A stretch of 64,000 bases of DNA, taken from Vibrio chagasii. GTDB taxonomy: Bacteria; Pseudomonadota; Gammaproteobacteria; Enterobacterales; Vibrionaceae. The notes beneath the pieces are model-generated. The model was not told the origin of the DNA, did not search any database, and saw nothing but the letters and a program-made list of their open reading frames with translations. This document shows, one piece after another, positions 46,319 to 54,129 of the stretch. Location: NCBI RefSeq assembly GCF_002954585.1, contig NZ_MSCI01000001.1, forward strand, positions 1,240,001 to 1,304,000, written 5' to 3'. Each line of letters starts with the position of its first letter. The first letter of the stretch is position 1. Position numbers and translations under genes: made by a program.

Positions 46319-46813
46319 ATGGAAATTGAACGATGCTGGATGCACTACCTAAAAGCTGAACAGTTAATGGAGCAAGGTCACTGGCCAGAAGCACAGCGCC
46401 TTTATGGTGATGTTCTCAATTCTCTTCCTCACCACATTCAAGATGCGGCATACCAAAGCGATATCAAGCCTTGCCAATTTGCCTGCCTACTTGCTGGGCT
46501 CAGAGATGCAAGCGTGGCTCAATCTGAGATTCTTAACCGCCTAGGTCAACACAAGCAAGCCTTTGATACATTGAATCAGTCTTATGCGCTAATGCAATTT
46601 ATCTCTCTTGAGAGCACAGAGCTGATTCAACGCACTCACGGGTTACTGGAAAAGCAGAGTGAAGATCTACTCAATCACCTGATCGCTTTTTGCAGTGCTC
46701 AACGCAGCTCGCATTGGATGCTAGAGCTAGAACAAATTCAACGCGCTCATCACCATTTTGGGCAACTTAAAACAACGTCAGAAGTTCAATCTTCACCAAA
46801 CGTCTTAAATTGA
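46319..46813 (+). CDS. Hypothetical TPR-like protein upstream of yejF-like gene
   Basis: A 164-residue helical soluble protein with one tetratricopeptide-like pair (MHYLKAEQLMEQGHWPEAQRLYGDVL). His and Gln residues are frequent at the C-terminus. I start at ATG 46319 with GAGG eight bases upstream; a GTG at 46313 is also possible. It is 12 bases before the ABC ATPase gene and behind a Fur box, so the two likely form an iron-responsive operon. The function is not known. Confidence 0.75.
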   Translation: MEIERCWMHYLKAEQLMEQGHWPEAQRLYGDVLNSLPHHIQDAAYQSDIKPCQFACLLAGLRDASVAQSEILNRLGQHKQAFDTLNQSYALMQFISLESTELIQRTHGLLEKQSEDLLNHLIAFCSAQRSSHWMLELEQIQRAHHHFGQLKTTSEVQSSPNVLN

Positions 46814-46825
46814 TAAGGATATATC

Positions 46826-48454
46826 ATGTCGGACCAGGCTCTTCTTAAAGTCAATAACCTATCCGTTAGCTTCAAAACCAACGATGGAATCGTTGATGCG
46901 GTGAAAAAGGTTAACTTTACCCTTAAATCCAGCGAAACCTTGGCCATTGTTGGTGAATCAGGTTCTGGTAAGTCTGTTTCTTCTAACGCACTGATGCGTC
47001 TACTTCCAGACAACGCCATTATTGATCCGCAGTCTCAAATTGAGTTCGAAGGCGAATCTGTTCTCGAAAAATCAGAACGTGAAATGCAGTCGATTCGTGG
47101 CGATAGAATCGGCATGATCTTTCAAGAGCCGATGACATCTTTGAACCCATACCTGCGCGTCGGTATTCAAGTGGCAGAAGCCATTATGTGTCATCGTAAA
47201 GTGTCGAAGTCTCAAGCCAAACAGCGTGTGATAGAGCTGTTTAATCTTGTGCACTTGCCAATGCCAGAAAAGTCATACACCAAGTACCCTCACGAATTTT
47301 CGGGTGGTCAACTGCAGCGCATCATGATTGCAATGGCACTGATTAATGAACCGGATATTCTGATTGCTGACGAACCGACGACAGCACTCGACGTAACGGT
47401 TCAAGCTGAAGTGCTTTCTCTTATCAAAGAGATTCAAGGAAAGATGGGAATGGCAATTTTGTTCATCACTCATGATTTAGGTGTGGTGAAACACTTCGCT
47501 GATCGTGTGATAGTGATGTGTAAAGGTGAACTTGTAGAAGAAGGGATGACTCAATCTCTGTTCGATAGCCCTAGACATGACTACACACGAATGCTCATTA
47601 ACTCGATACCTAAAGGGGCGAAAGACCCGGTAAACGCTGCAGCTCCAGAGCTTCTTTCTGCTGATGATATTCGCGTTAAGTTCTTGGTGAAACCACACTT
47701 CATCAAGTCAAAAAATCAGTACTTTGAAGCGGTGAAAGGCATCTCGTTGAACCTAAAACAAGGTGAAACCCTGGGCATTGTGGGCGAGTCTGGTTCTGGC
47801 AAATCAACCCTTGGGCGTGCGTTAATCGGCTTATTACCAAGCTCAGGTCGTATTGTTTATAAAGGACAAGACGTCAGCTTACTCAACGACAAACAGCGCC
47901 ATAGCCTGAAAAAAGATGTTCAAATGGTGTTCCAAGACCCTTATGGTTCCTTGTCACCACGTATGACGGTTGGCGAAATCATCACCGAAGGCTTAACGGT
48001 GCATCAACCTCACTTGTCAAAACAAGAACGTTTAGAAAGAGCTCGTAAAGCGCTGATTGAGGTTCGTCTAGAGCCAAACTCAATTAACCGCTACCCGCAT
48101 GAGTTCTCTGGTGGACAAAGACAACGTATTGCAATTGCTCGAGCACTGATTCTTGAGCCATCTTTCATTTTGTTGGATGAACCAACTTCGGCACTCGATC
48201 GCTCAGTACAGCTGACCGTGATTGACTTGCTCAAAGACATCCAAACCAAGCACAATATCGGCTTCCTGTTCATTAGCCATGACCTTTCGGTCGTAAAGGC
48301 ACTTTCAGATCGTGTACTTGTGATGCAGAAGGGTGAAGTGATGGAAGAAGGCTCAGCTGAAGAGATTTTTAATGCGCCGAAAAACGACTACACCAAGAAA
48401 CTCATAGCTGCGTCATTCGATTTAGAAAATAATTCGGAAAAAAATGCTGCTTAA
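46826..48454 (+). CDS. yejF: YejF-like ABC ATPase with two nucleotide-binding domains
   Basis: A 542-residue cytoplasmic protein with two fused ABC domains, each with Walker A GESGSGKS (near residues 42 and 319), signature EFSGGQ and Walker B (ILIADEPTTALD and FILLDEPTSALD). The closest form is YejF, the ATPase for peptide/nickel/microcin C type importers (Opp/Dpp group). No permease or binding-protein genes accompany it, so it is an orphan or serves a distant transporter. The Fur box upstream suggests an iron-linked role. Confidence 0.88.
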   Translation: MSDQALLKVNNLSVSFKTNDGIVDAVKKVNFTLKSSETLAIVGESGSGKSVSSNALMRLLPDNAIIDPQSQIEFEGESVLEKSEREMQSIRGDRIGMIFQEPMTSLNPYLRVGIQVAEAIMCHRKVSKSQAKQRVIELFNLVHLPMPEKSYTKYPHEFSGGQLQRIMIAMALINEPDILIADEPTTALDVTVQAEVLSLIKEIQGKMGMAILFITHDLGVVKHFADRVIVMCKGELVEEGMTQSLFDSPRHDYTRMLINSIPKGAKDPVNAAAPELLSADDIRVKFLVKPHFIKSKNQYFEAVKGISLNLKQGETLGIVGESGSGKSTLGRALIGLLPSSGRIVYKGQDVSLLNDKQRHSLKKDVQMVFQDPYGSLSPRMTVGEIITEGLTVHQPHLSKQERLERARKALIEVRLEPNSINRYPHEFSGGQRQRIAIARALILEPSFILLDEPTSALDRSVQLTVIDLLKDIQTKHNIGFLFISHDLSVVKALSDRVLVMQKGEVMEEGSAEEIFNAPKNDYTKKLIAASFDLENNSEKNAA

Positions 48455-48843
48455 AGGGAACTAATCAAGATTAACAGCGTCTTATAAGTACATTCTGAAA
48501 AAGCATCTAATGGATTGCACTCTAGAATGGATATAGCAAAACTGGTTTGGCCGCCAAAAGAGAAATGTCGCATGGATGCGACATTTTTCGTTTCTGACAT
48601 ATAAAGAAAATCAGTTTAGTGGTTGATAACGATGGTCACGTACATTTACTTGTATTAACAGTCTTTTCAGACTTTCAATTGAGTACAACCTCACTCCACC
48701 TACTGTAATCAATATCCAACCGAATCGTTAAAGTGGCTTCCTTATTTCAAATAGCGAGCCTTAACTAAAACAATCTTTATTGACTAGTCGATCGCATTAT
48801 ACGAACACGAATCCATTATCCAAATGCATGCCCGCAATGGCGT
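48455..48843. other. Intergenic region between convergent genes
   Basis: Nearly 390 bases with no gene. A terminator at 48563-48588 serves the ABC ATPase gene. The rest shows no repeat or recognisable element. Confidence 0.5.
48563..48588 (+). terminator. Terminator after the YejF-like gene
   Basis: AAATGTCGCAT and ATGCGACATTT form an 11-bp stem with a 2-base separation and a T run. Confidence 0.85.
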
Positions 48844-49383
48844 TCAACTTACTGAACATTTTCCACTACTCGACCTTAAATCATTGACGGTAAAATTAAA
48901 GCTATCATCATTTGAAGTTACTTCCCCCAACAAGAATGACACCATTTTACTCAGCATCATGTCATCAATGGTGCCATGATGAGTAAATCGAATATGGCCC
49001 ATTTTATCAATTAGAACCAATCCAGGAGTCCCCCCTAATCCATATTCGCCCATTGTAATAGGTATTGATCCGCCTGAAGGAGCATCAATTGCGATTGGAA
49101 AATCTAGACGGTATTCATGTACAAATGCTTTAAGTGAGTTAAGCTGCATAGCTTCATGGTGTTCGAAAACCGTATGTAGCCCTATGACCTCTAGCGCTTC
49201 ATCCTTGAAGAAATGTGCTAACTTGGCAGCTTGTGGCAATCCATGACTTACACAACCAGGACAGAGCATCTGAAATGTGTGTAAGGCAATGACTTTCCCT
49301 CTCAACTCACTAAGAAGCAAAGGAGTCTCTGTATTTAACCAGCTCGATACTTTGAGCTCTGGGGCCTTTGACCATTGATTCAT
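48844..49383 (-). CDS. Redoxin (AhpC/TSA-thioredoxin-like) protein
   Basis: A 179-residue thioredoxin-fold protein without a signal peptide. The N-terminal LRGKVIALHTFQMLCPGC segment holds a CPGC pair, here with a single turn between Cys residues, typical of peroxiredoxin/TlpA-like redoxins (thiol-disulfide exchange). I start at ATG 49383, with AGGAGGG nine bases upstream; the longer frame gives no signal peptide. Its start lies 10 bases after the stop of the secreted protein gene upstream, so the two are one operon. Confidence 0.85.
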   Translation of the reverse strand: MNQWSKAPELKVSSWLNTETPLLLSELRGKVIALHTFQMLCPGCVSHGLPQAAKLAHFFKDEALEVIGLHTVFEHHEAMQLNSLKAFVHEYRLDFPIAIDAPSGGSIPITMGEYGLGGTPGLVLIDKMGHIRFTHHGTIDDMMLSKMVSFLLGEVTSNDDSFNFTVNDLRSSSGKCSVS

Positions 49384-49393
49384 GTTAACCCTC

Positions 49394-50146
49394 CTACTGG
49401 TTCGTTTTACCCGGCAGTGATAGATCACCAGATGCAACATCAAAAACATCAACCACACAAAGCAAAGGTGAATGTGCACTAGCATTGACTCTCAGACCAG
49501 ACGTAACTCCGTCAAATTGTGTCAAATTCAGCGCCTCTACATTGTCAAACTGAAAACTTACATTAACCGAATTTTCTTTGAAGTTGGGTTTATAATCAGG
49601 GCTATCAATCAAAATCGGTAAACCTGGCCAAGTTTTGGGTAAATTAGGCTTGGCTCCTTCAGGAATATTTACCACACCAAGTGCACCAACTCCGCACTGC
49701 TCATTAGGCTCTAAAACCACCCAGTGACTATGCCAGACATCACCATCATTCGCTTTATTACCATCACCATTCTCGTCATACAATGGCGTATCATCAAAAT
49801 CTGGATGAGACGTCACAGCTAGCGCGAGTATTCCTGCATTATCGTCGAAACCAACCAGACTACTGTTGAGAGTTGTCGGCCAAACGTAAGAGAACACGTT
49901 ACTACCTGCAAGTTTGCCTGTTGCCGTAGGCTTAACCTCTCCAGCTCGCTCAGAGACTGCCATATGAAAAGTCGCGATATTCCCTTTAGTCGTGACTTTG
50001 GTGTGAATGATGTCAAATGGTGCCAATATGCCAGAACTCACCTGAGAATTAATACCACCTGTGTGATTTGCGTGTGCGAACACCTGACCAGAGCTTGACA
50101 CTACCGATACTGCCAATATAGATAAACCTAGTTTAGAAGTTTTCAT
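49394..50146 (-). CDS. Secreted hypothetical protein paired with redoxin
   Basis: A 250-residue protein with a Sec signal (MKTSKLGLSILAVSVVSSSGQVFA) and a mature beta-rich domain. It has HANHTGG at the mature start, a DENGDGNKANDGD calcium-loop-like stretch and DVWHSHWVVL in the middle, and two Cys residues. Several His residues suggest metal binding. I do not recognise the family. The ATG at 50146 has AAGGAA upstream. It is divergent from the MarR regulator. Confidence 0.72.
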   Translation of the reverse strand: MKTSKLGLSILAVSVVSSSGQVFAHANHTGGINSQVSSGILAPFDIIHTKVTTKGNIATFHMAVSERAGEVKPTATGKLAGSNVFSYVWPTTLNSSLVGFDDNAGILALAVTSHPDFDDTPLYDENGDGNKANDGDVWHSHWVVLEPNEQCGVGALGVVNIPEGAKPNLPKTWPGLPILIDSPDYKPNFKENSVNVSFQFDNVEALNLTQFDGVTSGLRVNASAHSPLLCVVDVFDVASGDLSLPGKTNQ

Positions 50147-50166
50147 TTCCTTGTCTTTTAGTTTCG

Positions 50167-50229
50167 AGTCGATACCAAATAGCATAATCGTATAGAATCC
50201 CGCTTGTCAACATTGTTTTTAGTCGATAC
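50167..50229. promoter_or_regulatory. Divergent promoter region with repeated AGTCGATAC
   Basis: AGTCGATAC occurs at 50167-50175 and again at 50221-50229, 54 bases apart, between the secreted protein gene and the MarR gene. One copy lies beside each start, so they are candidate MarR binding half-sites. This is inferred from repetition. Confidence 0.45.
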
Positions 50230-50238
50230 TATTAATTC

Positions 50239-50811
50239 ATGAATACAGAAATTTTATATCACTTACTCGATAGAGTCGGTAATCTGCTTAGAAATGAAGT
50301 GCGGGCCGATTTAACGCCTTATGGCCTTCAGCCTATCCATTTTGAAGCATTGTACTACTTATCAATTTGCAATCGATTTTCTGACACACCAAAAGCCGTA
50401 ACTGAATACTTGGGTTTAACAAAAGGCACGGTTTCCCAAAGTCTTAAAGTACTGGAAGCCAAAGGCTACTTAATAAAACAACCTGACGTAACAGATAAGA
50501 GGGTGACGCATTTAGTCGTATCGCAACAGGGCAGGAAGCTAATAAAAACCGTGTTCCCACCACCGTTGATGAAACGGGCAATAAATACGAATAAAAAGGA
50601 AAATACAGGCGTCGATGGCGCAAAATTACAACAGCAATTGCAACTTTTACTGCGTTCAATTCAGAATGAAAACCGTCTACACACCTTTGGTGTATGTGCC
50701 ACATGTCAACATAATCAACCTTTATCTAAAGGCACCCATCTATGCGGCTTAACTCAATTGCCTCTATCAGATGAAGATATAAAATTGATTTGTATTGAGC
50801 ATCTTGAATAA
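50239..50811 (+). CDS. MarR-family regulator with C-terminal cysteine cluster
   Basis: A 190-residue regulator with a MarR winged helix-turn-helix (about 25-100, with TPKAVTEYLGLTKGTVSQSLKVL and a wing ending DKRVTHLVVSQQG). The C-terminal extension has CATCQHN and LCGLTQ plus a further Cys in LICIEHLE, a spacing that could bind a metal or act as a redox switch. Divergence from a redoxin/secreted-protein operon fits sensing of oxidants or metals, which is inferred. Confidence 0.85.
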   Translation: MNTEILYHLLDRVGNLLRNEVRADLTPYGLQPIHFEALYYLSICNRFSDTPKAVTEYLGLTKGTVSQSLKVLEAKGYLIKQPDVTDKRVTHLVVSQQGRKLIKTVFPPPLMKRAINTNKKENTGVDGAKLQQQLQLLLRSIQNENRLHTFGVCATCQHNQPLSKGTHLCGLTQLPLSDEDIKLICIEHLE

Positions 50812-51565
50812 CAACAATATTTTTCCTCTAATGCCAAGGCTCTGTTTCCCCCAACCTTGGTAAACTACACATAGCCACAATCAAATACATTACTCATTAA
50901 ATGTAGTTCTTTCATCTTTTGGAACGATGAGGAGGAGATTAATGTGTGGACGCAAGTATACAAATTAACCATGGGACAGCGTGATAGATGAGAGCTCAAT
51001 GATACTCAAAGCGTTGGACAAGCTTACTAGGTTAAATATGACTAAAACTGTTCGTATTGACTAAGAACGATACGAATAGCTCTATCTGTAAATTTAATTA
51101 CACGACAAAGTTTCCAAATCAGAAAAACTACTCCTGCCACATCATGTCGTTAGCCCCCACTCTATGACGTTCACAAAATCATATGAAAAAAGAAAGGTTA
51201 ACAAAGCAAGCGATAACCAACAAAAATTGACAACATCATCAATTAATTGATTGGAAATCTTTATCCACTAATCAAATTCGAACATTAAAACATATAGATT
51301 ACGAATATTAGCACCTATTAATACCTCTACTGATTTTAAATTATTATTTGTATGTGAAAGCTTATTTAAAATAATAATCAATAAATAAAGAAATCATATA
51401 ACAAGTACAACGTTATATAAAAAACAAAAAAGCATAAACGCCTATCAATAGAAAAAATATATAATTAATTTTTATTAAAAGGATATTCTTGCATTAATTT
51501 TAATTTTATAAATAAAGGGGATTTGTATATATTAATAAAAAAATATTAAAGAATTAGAGAGACTT
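50812..51565. other. AT-rich intergenic region before the toxin-like island
   Basis: About 750 bases, increasingly AT-rich toward the right. A strong GAGGAGGAG ribosome-binding site at 50929-50937 precedes an ATG at 50942 that reads only MCGRKYTN before a stop. An inverted TTCGTAT / ATACGAA pair lies near 51053-51078. The rest holds the promoter of the 51566 gene; no regulator or transposase gene was found. Confidence 0.5.
50942..50968 (+). pseudogene. Possible remnant of an SRAP (HMCES/YedK) gene start
   Basis: The peptide MCGRKYTN follows a very strong ribosome-binding site and then stops. SRAP-family proteins begin MCGR with catalytic Cys2. The rest of the gene is not recognisable, so it is at most a remnant; chance is possible. 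Confidence 0.2.
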
Positions 51566-52777
51566 ATGGAAAGACGATTTATTTTAAAAGGAATTACAGC
51601 CTCAATATTTTGCTCAACTTTACCTATGGAAGCATTATCTAAAAGCTTAAAAAATGGTGTTGATATTTATAAGGAAAATTCAGATGTAGATAGGTTTGCT
51701 GGAAAAGGGGTGTTTGTTGATGAATATGGAAAGTTCATATTGACTGATCATCACTGGCTACAGATACAGATGTATATCACACATGCTCTTTCACTGCCAA
51801 CAACAGAAAAAGAGTTTACAACAGAGTTTTCTATACCTGAACACATAGATGTTTCTGGTTTTGATTGGTTAATGAGCTGCTACCAAGAACTCAAGCAATC
51901 CGCAGAGAAATGGAATAACAAAACATTCCGTAGTTTATTAGACAACATTCAAGCAATGTCTGGATGGTGTAGTTTCTCTGGAGGAATAATGGAATTTATT
52001 TATTGGTCGATAGAAAATCTTCAATATGCTGCAGATATAGGAAATTCAACGCTATTCGAAAATACAAAAGGGCCATTAGTGATGCTTCTCAGAGAGCAAC
52101 TCAAATTCGCTATACCTCGTGCAGAAGAAGCTGAGAAATTAGCCAGGGAAATGATTGATTTTCAAACATTATTAATAGGCCAACAGAGAGACTTAGAAAC
52201 TTTAGAATCTAGGTATGGAGACTTAATTGGGAATTATGATGAAAACTCAATAAAAGAAGATATAGAGGATCTTAAAAAGGAAATAGATGCTTTAAATAAA
52301 GAATATGCGAGGCTTGTAACCATCGCTGCAACAACTCCAACATATGCCTGGGTACCTTTCTGGGGCTGGTTCATTGCGCCTGCTGTCGCAGGAGTTTACG
52401 GGTCGCAAGCCGCAGAAGTTAATCGCCAACGAGAAGAAAAAATACAAGAACTAAATGAGCTGGAAATCTCATTAGATCATGGGTTAAAAATCTTCAGGTC
52501 ATGGCAACTAGCCAGACAGAGTATCCAATCAACCGATATGTTAATCGGACCAGCAACCAATAGCTTAGGCCATCTAATTGGGCAGTGGCAAGCCTTTGTC
52601 AGCTCTATGGAGCTAGTGATATCAACAATTGAAGAACTCGACTGTGATTTAAAAGATCCCACTGTGGGATATATCTTAGCTGAATACACAGCGGATTCAC
52701 TTGGTGATAACTGGCTGGCATTGAGTGAGAAATGCCAAGAATTTATAAACAGCGTAACAATAAGAACATACCACTAA
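51566..52777 (+). CDS. Secreted helical alpha-pore-forming-toxin-like protein (component 1)
   Basis: A 403-residue protein. The N-terminus MERRFILKGITASIF resembles a twin-arginine signal. The mature part is mostly helix. Near residues 55-75 it reads FILTDHHWLQIQMYI, then ALSLPTTEKEF. A coiled-coil helix (about 188-250) leads to a hydrophobic hairpin with TYAWVPFWGWFIAPAVAGVYG (about 258-280), and a second coiled helix follows (VNRQREEKIQELNELEISLD). This is the architecture of ClyA/HBL/XaxA-type alpha-pore-forming toxins, nearest in form to XaxA/YaxA. It is clearly paralogous to the next gene. An AGAGAG-type ribosome-binding site precedes it. It is the first of a three-gene AT-rich cluster. 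Confidence 0.8.
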   Translation: MERRFILKGITASIFCSTLPMEALSKSLKNGVDIYKENSDVDRFAGKGVFVDEYGKFILTDHHWLQIQMYITHALSLPTTEKEFTTEFSIPEHIDVSGFDWLMSCYQELKQSAEKWNNKTFRSLLDNIQAMSGWCSFSGGIMEFIYWSIENLQYAADIGNSTLFENTKGPLVMLLREQLKFAIPRAEEAEKLAREMIDFQTLLIGQQRDLETLESRYGDLIGNYDENSIKEDIEDLKKEIDALNKEYARLVTIAATTPTYAWVPFWGWFIAPAVAGVYGSQAAEVNRQREEKIQELNELEISLDHGLKIFRSWQLARQSIQSTDMLIGPATNSLGHLIGQWQAFVSSMELVISTIEELDCDLKDPTVGYILAEYTADSLGDNWLALSEKCQEFINSVTIRTYH

Positions 52778-52790
52778 AAGGAAACTTAAT

Positions 52791-54062
52791 ATGAGATTTA
52801 AGAAAAAGATACTTTTAACAACCATTGCGATTGCAGCACTACAAAGTACTTCTGTATTTTCAGCACAAAACACAATGAACACCTATAAGTCACAAAATTA
52901 TTCGGGGCAGAGCCAATCATTTCAGATTGCCAATGAAGGTCTATTATTGGGGGACCCGACAGTATTTGAAGAAAACGGCGACTTCATACTTTCAACTGAC
53001 GAATGGTCAGACATTCAATTTTTTGCACAAACGGCATATAGCTTACCTCATACAGAACAAGACATGAAATGGGAGTTTGAGCTAGGTGACTTACCGTTTG
53101 TTGGAGTATATCCTCAGCTATTAAGTAACTATCAAGATATACATAATATCTCGATCGAATGGCTAGGAGCTAATGGTTATCGAGATCAAATGGTTAGACT
53201 GGCACATGACCTTAAAAACTATTCCTTACAAGTTAACTCTAAATCTAATGCTTTATCAAGTCTTGCAGAGTTAATGTATGATGCCGCCTTATATGATGAT
53301 CAAGAAAAGTTTGATAGATATAAATCTGCATTTAAAAAACAACTCATAAAAATGAGTAATGAAACTCATGAATTTAATGATAAAGCTGGTTTACTTAATG
53401 AAAAATTAGGTGAATTCGTATTAACTTTAACAGAGTCCGAAACTAAGCTAGATCGATTAGAAGATGCTTATCAAGATGAACTTGGCAATAACGGGGATAT
53501 TCTAAAATCTGAAATTGAACGCTTAATACTGGAAAAAGATGCTCTCAATGCAAAATATGTAAAATGGAAAACCGTTTCTTGGACGACTCTTACATATGCG
53601 TGGATTCCACCTTGGGGTACGATTGCTGCAATTACCTGTGCTGCAAAATGTTCAGCAGAAGCAATCGCGTTTAAGGCTGAATTAGAAGCAAAAAAACAAG
53701 AGCTTGAAGAAAAACAGAAAGAACTTGATACTCAGTTAAAAGTGTACACCTCTTGGACACTTGCGACAGGTAATATGCATAATATTGAATCCTCTATGGG
53801 GGCTGCTCGCCAATCACTTGAAAAATTACAAGGTGGCTGGGCCGATATTACCAATACTTTAGATACGACGATACAAGCTATTGATGGTATTGACACTGAC
53901 GATGTACTGAATGATCCAGATAACTGGACTGCAGCTTGGAATACGCAGACTGAAGTCGAAGCTGTTCAGGCACTGTGGGCTGAAGTTGGTAATGTCGCTA
54001 ATAAATGGGCTGCAAATGCATTTATAAGTGAAGCACCAACTAAAAAAATCAATTTTAACTAA
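52791..54062 (+). CDS. Secreted helical alpha-pore-forming-toxin-like protein (component 2)
   Basis: A 423-residue paralog of component 1. It has a Sec signal (MRFKKKILLTTIAIAALQSTSVFSA). It shares FILSTDEWSDIQFF, then YSLPHTEQD, and a long pair of coiled helices. A hydrophobic tip with TYAWIPPWGTIAAITCAAKC (about 268-287) sits at the same relative position as in component 1. The tip Cys pair (Cys282/Cys286) is unusual and could form a disulfide before membrane insertion. A helical C-terminal part (TSWTLATGNMHNIESSMG) is shared. It starts 13 bases after component 1 with an AAAAGGAAA site, so it is cotranscribed. Confidence 0.8.
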   Translation: MRFKKKILLTTIAIAALQSTSVFSAQNTMNTYKSQNYSGQSQSFQIANEGLLLGDPTVFEENGDFILSTDEWSDIQFFAQTAYSLPHTEQDMKWEFELGDLPFVGVYPQLLSNYQDIHNISIEWLGANGYRDQMVRLAHDLKNYSLQVNSKSNALSSLAELMYDAALYDDQEKFDRYKSAFKKQLIKMSNETHEFNDKAGLLNEKLGEFVLTLTESETKLDRLEDAYQDELGNNGDILKSEIERLILEKDALNAKYVKWKTVSWTTLTYAWIPPWGTIAAITCAAKCSAEAIAFKAELEAKKQELEEKQKELDTQLKVYTSWTLATGNMHNIESSMGAARQSLEKLQGGWADITNTLDTTIQAIDGIDTDDVLNDPDNWTAAWNTQTEVEAVQALWAEVGNVANKWAANAFISEAPTKKINFN

Positions 54063-54081
54063 ATAGCAGTTTGATAATTTT

Positions 54082-54107
54082 AATAAGCAAACTTAAGTTT
54101 GCTTATT
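54082..54107 (+). terminator. Palindromic hairpin between toxin-like components 2 and 3
   Basis: A perfect 26-bp palindrome (AATAAGCAAACTT and its complement) followed by TTAAGTTT lies 20 bases after the component 2 stop and 22 bases before the component 3 start. It could act as a partial terminator or mRNA end that sets the ratio of the third protein. Confidence 0.65.
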
Positions 54108-54129
54108 TTAAGTTTATGTTGAGAAAAAA

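Noticed and set aside
50812..51565. Search for an integrase, transposase or tRNA that would mark the toxin island border
   Set aside because: None found on either strand, and no clear flanking direct repeats; the island's mode of entry remains unknown.
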